In this document: one piece after another, positions 1 through 12,151 of the stretch | Numbering within the stretch: the first letter of the stretch is position 1 | Layout: every line of letters starts with the position of its first letter | NCBI GenBank assembly: GCA_963733105.1 | Contig: CAVTCB010000003.1 | Span: 186,001 to 250,000, forward strand | Source: JAFAYN01 sp963733105 | Lineage (GTDB): Bacteria; Gemmatimonadota; Gemmatimonadetes; Longimicrobiales; Longimicrobiaceae | Direction of reading: 5' to 3' | DNA length: 64,000 nt | The notes under the pieces: generated by a model | Told to the model about the DNA's origin: nothing | Database searches by the model: none | What the model saw: the letters and a program-made list of their open reading frames with translations, nothing else | Made by a program: the position numbers and the translations under genes

Positions 1-1
1 C

Positions 2-1774
2 GCCTACCGCGACTACCTGGAGCTGCACGCGGACGAGTTCGGCCGCCTCTTCGACACCATCCTCATCAACGTCACCGGCTTCTTCCGCGACCCCGACGCC
101 TGGGAGGTGCTCACGGGGGAGCTCCTCCCGCAGCTCCTGGCGCGCCGGGAGGGCGGCGAGCCGGTCCGCGTCTGGAGCGCCGGGTGCGCCAGCGGGGAGG
201 AGACGTACACCCTGGTGATGGTGCTGGCCGAGGCGCTGGGGATCGACGGCTTCCGCGAGCGGGTGAAGGTGTACGCCACCGACGTGGACGACGAGGCGCT
301 CTCCCGCGCCCGGCAGGCCGTCTACCCGGCCAAGGCGCTGGAGGACGTCCCCGAGGAGCTGCGGGAGCGGTACTTCGAGCCGCTCCCCGGCGACCGCTAC
401 GTGTTCCGCGGCGACCTGCGCCGCAACGTCATCTTCGGGCGGCACGACCTGGTGCACGACGCCCCCATCTCGCACCTGGACCTCCTGGTCTGCCGCAACG
501 CGCTGATGTACTTCAACGCCGAGGTGCAGGCCCGCATCCTGGCCCGCTTCCACTTCGCGCTCCGCGCCGACGGCCTCCTCTTCCTGGGGAAGGCCGAGAT
601 GATGCGCTCGCACGGGGCCGTGTTCGTCCCCGTCAACCTCAAGGCGCGCATCTTCTCCCGGCAGCCCCGGCTGAACGCGCGCGAGCGGCTCCTCCTCCTC
701 GCCCGGAGGACGGGGACGCCCCGCGGCCGGGGCGGCCCCACGGCCGATCCGCGCCTCCTGGAGGCCGCGGTGAACGCGGAGCCCGCGGCGCAGGTGGTGA
801 TGTCGCGCGACGGGGCGCTGGCGCTCGCCAACCGGCCGGCGCGCTCCCTCTTCGGCCTGGGCGAGGAGGACGTGGGGCGCCCGCTCCAGGACCTCAAGCT
901 CTCGTACCAGCCCGTGGAGCTGCGGTCGCGCATCGACCAGGCCTCGGCCGAGCGGCGCATCCTCCACCTGAACGGCGTCCCGCACCCCGCCGCGGACGGG
1001 AGCCCCCGCGTCTTCGACGTGCAGGTGACCCCGCTGGCGGACGGCGGGGGGGAGCTCCTGGGGGTGAGCGTCTCCTTCGTGGACGTCACCCGCTACCACC
1101 ACCTCCAGAACGAGCTGCAGGACGCCAACCAGGAGCTGGAGACGGCGTACGAGGAGCTGCAGTCCACCAACGAGGAGCTGGAGACCACCAACGAGGAGCT
1201 CCAGAGCACCATCGAGGAGCTGGAGACCACCAACGAGGAGCTCCAGAGCACCAACGAGGAGCTGGAGACCATGAACGAGGAGCTCCAGTCCACCAACGAG
1301 GAGCTGGAGACCCTCAACGACGAGCTGGAGCGCCGCACCGCCGAGCTGAACCAGTTCAACGCCTACATGTCCTCCATCCTCACCAGCCTGCACGTGGGGG
1401 TGGTGGTGGTGGACCGCGAGATCGGCGTCCGCGTCTGGAACCGGCAGGCCGAGGAGCTGTGGGGGGTGCGCGCGGACGAGGTGGCGGGCCAGGCCTTCCT
1501 GAACCTGGACATCGGCCTCCCCGTGGAGCGGCTCAAGGCCCCCGTCCGCTCCATCCTGGACGGGAAGTCCGAGGCCGAGGAGACCGTCCTGGAGTGCGTG
1601 AACCGCCGCGGCCGCGGCATCCGCTGCCGCGTCACCGCCGCCCCCCTCCTGGGGCCGGGCCGCGAGGTCCGCGGCGCGGTCCTCCTGATGGAGGAGTGGG
1701 CCGGCGCGAAGCCGGAAGAAGAAGGCTTCCCCGGGTCCGACGGGAGATTCTCCCAGGACGCTGCGATCCCCTGA
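2..1774 (+). CDS. CheR-type methyltransferase / PAS fusion protein (5' end outside window)
   Basis: The gene is open at the left edge; translation in frame 2 gives INVTGFFRDP at once, the CheR methyltransferase signature. Residues 1 to about 215 form a SAM-dependent CheR domain, with the glycine motif SAGCASGEE and the CRNALMYF segment. A PAS-like domain follows at about 245-365. Next comes a long glutamate-rich coiled coil at about 370-455, built of alternating EELQSTN and EELETTN units, and then a second PAS domain up to the stop. This order is typical of the large CheB-CheR-PAS fusion proteins, so a CheB methylesterase domain may lie upstream of the window; that is inferred. The family methylates chemoreceptor-like glutamates and feeds PAS-linked signalling. 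A PAS/GAF histidine kinase starts 76 bases downstream and is a likely partner. The product is probably cytoplasmic, as no membrane segments are visible. Confidence 0.88.
   Translation, partial: AYRDYLELHADEFGRLFDTILINVTGFFRDPDAWEVLTGELLPQLLARREGGEPVRVWSAGCASGEETYTLVMVLAEALGIDGFRERVKVYATDVDDEALSRARQAVYPAKALEDVPEELRERYFEPLPGDRYVFRGDLRRNVIFGRHDLVHDAPISHLDLLVCRNALMYFNAEVQARILARFHFALRADGLLFLGKAEMMRSHGAVFVPVNLKARIFSRQPRLNARERLLLLARRTGTPRGRGGPTADPRLLEAAVNAEPAAQVVMSRDGALALANRPARSLFGLGEEDVGRPLQDLKLSYQPVELRSRIDQASAERRILHLNGVPHPAADGSPRVFDVQVTPLADGGGELLGVSVSFVDVTRYHHLQNELQDANQELETAYEELQSTNEELETTNEELQSTIEELETTNEELQSTNEELETMNEELQSTNEELETLNDELERRTAELNQFNAYMSSILTSLHVGVVVVDREIGVRVWNRQAEELWGVRADEVAGQAFLNLDIGLPVERLKAPVRSILDGKSEAEETVLECVNRRGRGIRCRVTAAPLLGPGREVRGAVLLMEEWAGAKPEEEGFPGSDGRFSQDAAIP
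1113..1340 (+). repeat. coding repeat for a glutamate-rich coiled coil
   Basis: About ten imperfect 21-base units (GAGGAGCTGGAGACCACCAA and GAGGAGCTCCAGTCCACCAA types alternate) lie inside the CheR/PAS gene. They encode alternating EELETTN and EELQSTN heptads. The phase is kept in multiples of 21, so the protein gains whole coiled-coil turns. Repeats of this kind are common at this position in CheB-CheR fusions and should vary in number between strains. Confidence 0.85.
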
Positions 1775-1850
1775 CGGGGGCCGTACGCATCTCCGTCGTT
1801 TCGCGATCCTCCACACCTCCTCCCCCCGCACAGCCCCGCCGACCCCCTCG

Positions 1851-3941
1851 ATGAGCCGTGCCGACGAGCAGGACGAGAAGCTGCGGGCCTCGCAGAGCCT
1901 CATGCAGGAGCGGAGGCGCGCGGAAGAGACCGCCCTGCGCCTGGCCGCCGAGGAGGCCGCGCGCGAGCGGATCACCGGGATCGTGGAGAGCATCGCCGAC
2001 GGCTTCTTCGCGCTCGACCCGCAGGGGCGCTTCACCTACCTGAACCGGAGCGCCGAGGCGGCGCTGGAGCGCGGGCGCGAGGAGCTGCTGGGACACCCCG
2101 TGGAGGAGGCCTTCGCCGCCGCGGAGCACCCCGCCCTGCACGGGGCGCTGGCGCGCGCCGCGCGGGAGAACACGGTGGTGGAGCTGGAGGAGTTCCACCC
2201 TCCGCAGGCCGCCTGGCTGGAGCTGCGCGTCTACCCCGCCCCGGACGGCCTCACCGTCTACTTCCGCGACGTCACCGAGCAGAAAGTGACGCAGCGGGAG
2301 CGCGAGATGCTGGAGGCCCGCGTGGCCACCGAGCGCGCCTTCCTGGAGGCCGTGGTGCGGCAGATGCCCGGGGGCGTGGTGATCGCCGAGGCCCCGGACG
2401 GGCGCGTCGTCCTCCACAACGACGAGGCCGAGCGCATCCTCCGCCACTCCATCGGTCCCGGCACCGTCCTCCCGGACTACGCCGCGCACGGGATGGTGCA
2501 CCCGGACGGCACCCCGTACGCCGCCGAGGAGTACCCGCTGGCCCGCGTCCTCCTGCGGGAGGAGACGCTCACCGGCGAGGAGCTGCACTACCGGCTGGGC
2601 GACGGCACCCGCGCCGTGCTCCTGCTGAGCGCCTCCGCGGTGCACGGCCCGGACGGGAGCCTGGCCGCCGCGGTGGCCACCTTCACCGACGTCACGGAGC
2701 GGAAGCACCGCGAGGAGGCCGAGCGCTTCCTCACCGAGGCCGGCGCCATCCTGGCCTCCACCCTGGACCGGCGGGCCACCCTGCAGGGGATCGCCCGGCT
2801 GGTGGCGGGGACGCTCGCCGACTACTGCATCGTCAACGTGGAGGAGGGGGGGGAGGTGAGCGCCCCGGGGATCGCGCACGCCGACCCGGGGCGCGAGGAG
2901 ATCCTCCGCGGGCTGCTGCGCCGCTTCCCCGTGGAGCCCGACGGGCCGCACCCGGCCATGCGGGCGCTGCGCACCGGCGAGCCCCAGCTCCTCCCGCAGA
3001 TGGGGGACGAGCTGCTGGAGGCCATCTCCACCGGGCCCGAGCACCTGGAGATGCTCCGCGACCTGGGGCTCACCTCGGCCATGGCGGTCCCCATGCGGGC
3101 GCGCGGGCGCACGCTGGGCGCCATCAGCTTCGGGCGCACCGGCGCCAAGCCGCCCTACGGCCCCGCCGACCTGGAGGTGGCGCGCGAGCTGGCCCGCCTC
3201 GCCGGCCTGGCCGCCGACAACGCGCGCCTCTACGAGGAGTCGAAGCAGGCCGCGCGCGACCGCGACGAGGTGCTGGCCGTGGTCTCGCACGACCTGCGCA
3301 ACCCGCTGCACGCCGTGCTCCTGGCCGCCACCGTCCTGGACGAGTTCGGCGACCCCGAGGCGCGCACCCCGCGCGACCGCCAGCAGATCCAGGTGATCCG
3401 CCGCTCCGCCGAGCAGATGACCTCGCTGATCCAGGACCTGGTGGAGGTGATCTCGCTGGAGTCCAAGCAGGCGTCGCTGCACCGGGCGCGGCTGGAGGTG
3501 CCGCAGCTGGTGGGGAACGTGCTGGACATGTTCGCCCCCATCGCCGCCGCCCGGCAGGTCGCGCTGGTGGCGGAGGTCCCGCCCGGGCTCCCCGCCCTGG
3601 ACGTGGACCGGGGGCGGGTGCTCCAGGTGTTCTCCAACGTCGTGGGGAACGCGGTGAAGTTCACCCCGCAGGGCGGCCGGGTGACGCTGCGCGCCGCCGC
3701 GGAGGAGGGGCGGGTCCGCTTCTCCGTGTCCGACACGGGTCCGGGGATCACCCCGGAGCACCTCCCCCGCCTGTTCGACCGCTTCTGGCAGGCGCGGCAG
3801 GGCCAGGGAAAGGGGATGGGTCTGGGGCTCGCCATCGCGCGTGGCCTGGTGGAGGCGCACGGCGGGCGCATCTGGGCCGAGAGCAGGCTGGGCGAGGGGA
3901 CGACGTTCTCCTTCACGCTCCCGGTTTCTTCGGCGGGTTGA
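1851..3941 (+). CDS. PAS-PAS-GAF sensor histidine kinase
   Basis: A 696-residue hybrid-less sensor kinase. A short N-terminal coiled coil is followed by PAS domains at about 40-150 and 165-285 and a GAF domain at about 305-455. The dimerisation/phosphoacceptor domain has the H-box VSHDLRNPLHAV (His near 480). The ATPase domain has the N-box NVVGNAVKFTP, the G1 box VSDTGPGI, the F-box RLFDRFWQ and the G2 box GMGLGLAIARG. All catalytic boxes are intact. No transmembrane helices are seen, so it is a soluble sensor of small ligands, redox state or light. No response regulator is encoded beside it, so its partner is unknown. The start is the ATG at 1851, 76 bases after the CheR/PAS gene, and the two may be co-transcribed. 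A structured 3' UTR repeat begins directly after the stop. Confidence 0.92.
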   Translation: MSRADEQDEKLRASQSLMQERRRAEETALRLAAEEAARERITGIVESIADGFFALDPQGRFTYLNRSAEAALERGREELLGHPVEEAFAAAEHPALHGALARAARENTVVELEEFHPPQAAWLELRVYPAPDGLTVYFRDVTEQKVTQREREMLEARVATERAFLEAVVRQMPGGVVIAEAPDGRVVLHNDEAERILRHSIGPGTVLPDYAAHGMVHPDGTPYAAEEYPLARVLLREETLTGEELHYRLGDGTRAVLLLSASAVHGPDGSLAAAVATFTDVTERKHREEAERFLTEAGAILASTLDRRATLQGIARLVAGTLADYCIVNVEEGGEVSAPGIAHADPGREEILRGLLRRFPVEPDGPHPAMRALRTGEPQLLPQMGDELLEAISTGPEHLEMLRDLGLTSAMAVPMRARGRTLGAISFGRTGAKPPYGPADLEVARELARLAGLAADNARLYEESKQAARDRDEVLAVVSHDLRNPLHAVLLAATVLDEFGDPEARTPRDRQQIQVIRRSAEQMTSLIQDLVEVISLESKQASLHRARLEVPQLVGNVLDMFAPIAAARQVALVAEVPPGLPALDVDRGRVLQVFSNVVGNAVKFTPQGGRVTLRAAAEEGRVRFSVSDTGPGITPEHLPRLFDRFWQARQGQGKGMGLGLAIARGLVEAHGGRIWAESRLGEGTTFSFTLPVSSAG

Positions 3942-3943
3942 AG

Positions 3944-4084
3944 GGCTGGGTTCGGGCGTGCCCCCCGCTGGCGCGGGGGTCGGGCTGCGGCTCCGTAAAG
4001 CACGATACAACCGTGCTTAACGGAGTCGAGCCCCGCGCAAACAGCCGCGCGGGTCTCGCCCCTCCGGGCTCGCATCCCTCACGC
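3944..4084 (+). repeat. R1 structured 3' UTR repeat, copy 1
   Basis: This element starts 2 bases after the histidine-kinase stop codon and recurs at 22840-22976 (minus strand) and 34470-34599. It holds, in order: a GC hairpin (3962-3979); an arm CTCCGT closing with ACGGAG around an inner stem AGCACG/CGTGCT; the GAGCC...CAAACAGC...GTCTC hairpin (4028-4057); and a conserved tail ending CATCCCTCACGC. In copy 3 the inner stem is AGCCGGC/GCCGGCT, so both arms changed together. It is non-coding on both strands. Confidence 0.85.
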
Positions 4085-4115
4085 AACTGCTGTCTGCGCG
4101 CGTAGTTGCAGTTGT

Positions 4116-4160
4116 CGTGCTCCCCTCCCCCCTTGTGGGGGAGGGGCCGGGGGGGGGGGT
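4116..4160 (+). repeat. R5 C-rich/G-rich hairpin repeat, copy 1
   Basis: The segment TCCCCTCCCCC-TTGT-GGGGGAGGGG followed by CCGGGGG forms a strong hairpin. The same core, with its GTTGTCGTGCTC leader, recurs on the minus strand at 22567-22620, and a shorter form lies at 39403-39442. Similar C-rich/G-rich intergenic hairpins are widespread in high-GC bacteria; no function can be assigned. Confidence 0.7.
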
Positions 4161-4206
4161 AAAACAGCGCCGCCCCGGAGCCAGTGGCTCCGGGGCGGCG
4201 CTTTTT
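4161..4206. terminator. bidirectional intrinsic terminator
   Basis: A perfect 17-bp stem (4166-4182 with 4186-4202) has a 3-base loop, a T run on the right and an A run on the left. It can therefore stop transcription from the histidine kinase (+) and from the small minus-strand gene ending at 4231. Confidence 0.9.
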
Positions 4207-4230
4207 CCCTCAAGTCCCGACGGTTCGAAT

Positions 4231-4500
4231 TCAGGCGGCCCTGAGCGGGCGGACCAGGACGTTGGAGGCGGCGGCGAAGAAGGGCTTGGCCCCCGGGACG
4301 TCCTTGAGCTTCACCTCCAGCAGGCGGCTCCCGTCCCCCGTGCGCCCCAGCACCTTCACCACCTCCCCGAGCCCCCCCACGCAGAAGATCTCCTCTCCCA
4401 CCTGCGGGAGGCGGTCCGCGCCGCTGTGCCAGTCCGGATGAGCCTCGCGGTTCACGTACACGTCCTCTTCCCGGATCCGATTCGAACCGTTCCCATTCAT
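4231..4500 (-). CDS. small conserved-type protein of unknown function (89 aa)
   Basis: An 89-residue soluble protein starting MNGNGSNRIREEDV. The ATG at 4500 follows a good Shine-Dalgarno sequence (AAGGAGA). The centre (GEEIFCVGGLGEVVKVLGRT) and the following basic/acidic strands suggest a small beta-barrel fold of the SH3 or KOW type, which is only a guess from the glycine and valine pattern. There is one cysteine, no signal peptide and no membrane segment. It reads away from the glgX-treZ gene in the same direction, 278 bases downstream of it, and ends at a shared bidirectional terminator. I do not recognise the family. Coding status is supported by the ribosome binding site, the terminator and ordinary codon use. 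Confidence 0.7.
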   Translation of the reverse strand: MNGNGSNRIREEDVYVNREAHPDWHSGADRLPQVGEEIFCVGGLGEVVKVLGRTGDGSRLLEVKLKDVPGAKPFFAAASNVLVRPLRAA

Positions 4501-4778
4501 GTCGGTCTCTCCTTGTTGGGGCGGCCGGGTCGCCCCCTCTCGTCGCGACGGGGGGCCGGGCCGCATGAAGGGTCTCGGGACGGGGGCGGAGCCGCGTGCC
4601 GGACGCGCTCCGCCGGAGACACTTCCCCGCTCCCGGCCGGAACGGCGGCGCCCCGCGGCGTGGCCGGAGAGGGGTTCGCGCGAGGGGCGGGGGGCGGGGA
4701 CCGGAAGCCCCGCGGGAGCTCCGGTGTCCGTGCCGATTACACCTTGCGGCGCAGTAGGTTCCCCGCTTCCGACCCTCC
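4501..4778. other. intergenic stretch without a gene
   Basis: About 280 bases separate the treZ end from the small gene at 4231-4500. They hold the leader and Shine-Dalgarno of the small gene and GC-rich inverted repeats, but no recognisable coding sequence. Confidence 0.6.
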
Positions 4779-8867
<4,089 letters not shown>

Positions 8868-9058
8868 CGGGCGTGGTCGCGGGAACGGGCGGTCGTGCCG
8901 GGTCGCGGGAGGCTTGCAGGATACGCGCCGCCCCCGGCGGGCACAACCGGCGGGGCGCGGCGCCATCTGTTCCCACGCGGGCGTGCGCGCTTCTTGCGAG
9001 CGTGCGGGCCCCCCGCGCCGGGCGCGCGGAGCGACCACGACCCCTTCCGGAGACCCAC

Positions 9059-11958
9059 GTGTCGGACCGTCCCAGGAACCACCCGTCGGAGCGCGGCGCG
9101 GGCCGCGTCCCCGGCTCCACCTACCGCATCCAGTTCAACCACGCCTTCACCTTCCGCGACGCGGCGGAGGTGGTCCCCTACCTGGCGGAGCTGGGCGTCT
9201 CGGACCTGTACGCCTCGCCGTACCTGCAGGCGCGCCCGGGGAGCATGCACGGCTACGACATCACCGACCACAACGCGCTGAACCCGGAGATCGGGAGCGA
9301 GGAGGAGCACGCGCGCCTCGCCGCGCTGCTGCGGGAGCACGGGATGGGGCACCTGCTGGACATCGTCCCCAACCACATGGGGATCGCGGCGGGGGCGAAC
9401 CAGTGGTGGATGAACGTGCTGGAGAACGGCCCCAGCTCGCCGTTCGCGCGCTACTTCGACGTGCACTGGAACCCGCTGCAAGCCGGAGCTGCAGGGCAAG
9501 GTCCTCCTCCCGGTGCTGGGCGACCAGTACGGCTGCGTGCTGGAGCGCGGGGAGCTGAAGCTGACGTACGAGGACGGGCGCTTCCGGGTGGTGTACTTCG
9601 ACCACTGGTTCCCGGTGGCGCCGGGGGCGTCGGCGGCGGTGCTGCGCGAGGCGCTGGAGCGGCTGGAGACGCCGGAGGACGACCCGGACCGGATGGAGCT
9701 GGAGAGCATCGTCACGGCGCTGGAGCACCTCCCCCCGCGCAGGAGCACGGACAGGGCCAGCATCGCGGAGCGCGACCGGGAGCGGATCGTGTCGCGGCGC
9801 CGGCTGGAGGCGCTCACGCGGGGCTCGGGGGCGGTGGCGCGGGCGCTGGAGGCGGCGGTCGCGACGTTCAACGGGGTGCCGGGGGAGCCGCACTCGTACG
9901 ACCGGCTGGACGCGCTCCTGGACGACCAGGCGTACCGGCTGGCGTTCTGGCGGGTGGCGGCGGAGGAGATCAACTACCGGCGCTTCTTCGACGTGAACGA
10001 CCTGGCGGGGGTGCGGGTGGAGGTGCCGGAGGTGTTCCATGACCACGCACCGGCTCATCCTGCGCCTGGTCCGCGAGGGGAAGGTGACGGGGCTGCGCAT
10101 CGACCACCCGGACGGGCTCTTCCACCCGCGCGACTACCTGCGCGACCTGCAGCGCGAGGCGGCGGGGCTGGAGGCGGAGGAGCGCTTCTACGTGCTGGTG
10201 GAGAAGATCCTCACGGGGGACGAGACGCTCCCGGAGGACTGGCCGGTGGCGGGGACGGTGGGGTACGAGTTCATGAACCGGGTGAACGGGCTGTTCGTGG
10301 CGGTGGAGAACGAGGCGGCGATGGACGACGCCTACCGCGGGTTCACGGGCGCGCGCGAGCGCTTCGCGGACCTGGTGTACGAGAAGAAGAACCTGATCCT
10401 GCGGTAGGCGCTGGTGAGCGAGCTGACGGTGCTCACCAACATGCTGGACGCGGATGTCGGAGCGGAACCGCCGCTCGCGCGACTTCACCCGGGGCGCGCT
10501 GCGCGACGCGCTTCGCGAGACGGTGGCCTGCTTCCCGGTGTACCGCACCTACGTGGACGCCTTCACGGGGGAGGTGTCGGAGCGCGACCGGGGGTACGTG
10601 GACCAGGCGGTCCGCCGCGCCAAGCGCCGCAACCCCAACATCAGCGCCTCGCTCTTCGACTTCGTGCGCGACGTGCTCCTGCTCCGCTGGCCGGACTCGC
10701 TGGACGACGCGTCGCGCGGAGGAGCACGCGCGCTTCGTGATGAAGTTCCAGCAGATCACGGGGCCGGTGATGGCGAAGGGGGTGGAGGACACCTCGTTCT
10801 ACGTCTTCAACCGGCTGGTCTCGCTGAACGAGGTGGGGGGCGAGCCGGACCGATTCGGCGTCACGCCGGAGGAGTTCCACGCGCTTCAACGCGGACGCGG
10901 GCGGAGCGCTGGCCGCACACCATGAGCGCCACGTCGCACGCACGACACCAAGCGGAGCGAGGACGTGCGCGCCCGCATCAACGTGCTCTCGGAGATCCCC
11001 GACCTGTGGGCGGAGCGCGCGGCGCGCTGGGCGGAGGCGAACCGCGGGAAGAAGTCGCACGAGGACGGGGAGGCGATCCCCGACGCCAACGACGAGTACC
11101 TGCTGTACCAGACGCTGGTGGGTGCCTGGCCGCTGGGGGAGACGGAGGACGGGGCGCACCGGGACTTCGTGGCCCGGGTGCAGGCGTACATGGAGAAGGC
11201 CACGCGCGAGGCGAAGCGGAACACGAGCTGGATCAACCCCAACGAGGCGTACGACGCGGGGCTGCGCGACTTCGTGGCCGCCGTGCTGGACCGCGCCGGC
11301 CCCAACCCGTTCCTGGACGACCTGCTCCGCCTGCACCCCGTGGTGGCGCGGATGGGGATGCTCAACTCGCTGTCGCAGACGCTGGTGAAGCTGGCCTCGC
11401 CCGGGGGTGCCGGACGTGTACCAGGGGCAGGAGCTGTGGGACTTCTCGCTGGTGGACCCGGACAACCGCCGCCCGGTGGACTACGCGTCGCGCCGCCGGC
11501 TGCTGGCGGAGCTGCGGGCGCGCCTGGAGGGCGGCGACGCGCGGGAGCTGGCGCGCGAGCTGGTGGAGGAGTGGGAGGACGGCCGCGTCAAGCTGTACCT
11601 GACGCACCGGGCGCTGGCCCTGCGCGCGGCGCTCCCCGACCTCTTCCGCGACGGCGAGTACGTGCCGCTCGCGCCCGCCGGGGAGCGGGCCGGGCACCTG
11701 CTCGCCTTCGCGCGGCGCGGCGCCGGGGCGGCGGTGGTGGCCGTGGTCCCGCGCCTGGTCGCCACCCTCACGCGCGGGAACGGCTTCGCGCTCCCCACCG
11801 CGGAGAGCTGGCGCGGGACGCGGATCGAGGGAGGCGAGGGGGTGCTGGAGGGGCGCTGGCGGAACGCATTCACGGGGGTGGAGGTGGAGGGCGGGAAGGC
11901 GCTGGAGGTGGAGGAGCTGTTCGCGGACTTCCCGGTGGCGCTGCTGGAACGGGTGTGA
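9059..11958 (+). pseudogene. treY: malto-oligosyltrehalose synthase TreY, interrupted by about eight +1 frameshifts and one stop
   Basis: TreY (GH13_26) rearranges the reducing end of maltodextrins to maltooligosyltrehalose, the substrate of TreZ. The family order is kept along the whole locus: STYRIQFNHAFTF, LDIVPNHMG, GLRIDHPDGL (nucleophile), YVLVEKIL (acid), SATS-THDTKRSEDVRARIN, PDVYQGQE and a C-terminal beta domain. The frame shifts by a single extra base near 9482, 10038, 10452, 10717, 10889, 10901, 10946 and 11400. An in-frame TAG lies at 10405-10407. Between the breaks the protein is undamaged, so either the changes are very recent or they are base-calling errors. The start is the GTG at 9059 behind CCGGAG. 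It is divergent from glgX-treZ, its functional partner. Confidence 0.88.
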
Positions 11959-11962
11959 CCAC

Positions 11963-12013
11963 GGGCGAATGAATTCGCTGCAACAACGGCACGAAGTCCG
12001 CCTTCGCGGACTA
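11963..12013 (+). repeat. R2 double-hairpin repeat, copy 1
   Basis: Hairpin GCGAAT-GA-ATTCGC, a fixed linker CAACAACGGCACGA, then hairpin AGTCCGC-CTTC-GCGGACT. It begins 4 bases after the treY stop. Copies lie at 18739-18788 (+) and 22742-22791 (-). In copy 2 the first stem is GCGATT/AATCGC, a compensatory pair change. Confidence 0.85.
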
Positions 12014-12020
12014 ACCACGA

Positions 12021-12057
12021 ACGACGGGGCGGCACCGCGAGGGTGCCGCCCCGTCGT
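12021..12057. terminator. strong hairpin between convergent genes
   Basis: A perfect 16-bp GC-rich stem (12021-12036 with 12042-12057) with a 5-base loop lies between treY and the convergent histone-like gene. No T tract follows on either side, so it may be a weak terminator or an RNA 3'-end barrier. Confidence 0.6.
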
Positions 12058-12079
12058 CGTAGTTCGGTAGTTCCGCAGT

Positions 12080-12135
12080 CCCCGCCCCCGCGCAGGAGAC
12101 CGGACGGTGTTTGGCCGGGCTCCGGAGCGGCCCCG
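12080..12135 (-). repeat. R4 structured 3' UTR repeat, truncated copy (last module only)
   Basis: This holds one GAGCC...CAAAC...GTCTC hairpin (12095-12123, read on the minus strand) with the R4 flanks GGGGCCGCTCCG and CGCGGGGGCGGG. It starts 16 bases behind the stop of the minus-strand histone-like gene. Full three-module copies lie at 35735-35893 and 50136-50296. Confidence 0.8.
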
Positions 12136-12151
12136 ACGAACGGGAAGCCCC

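Noticed and set aside
1113..1340. Repeat block considered as a CRISPR-like or satellite array.
   Set aside because: Units are 21-base codon-phased repeats encoding a coiled coil inside a conserved gene, with no spacers.
3944..4084. R1 considered as a tRNA, riboswitch or insertion-sequence remnant.
   Set aside because: No acceptor/anticodon arms, no known riboswitch core and no transposase or target duplication; it lies after genes rather than before them.
10039..10407. Internal treY frame of 122 residues as a separate gene.
   Set aside because: It is the GLRIDHPDGL part of TreY, joined to its neighbours by single-base shifts; it is not independent.
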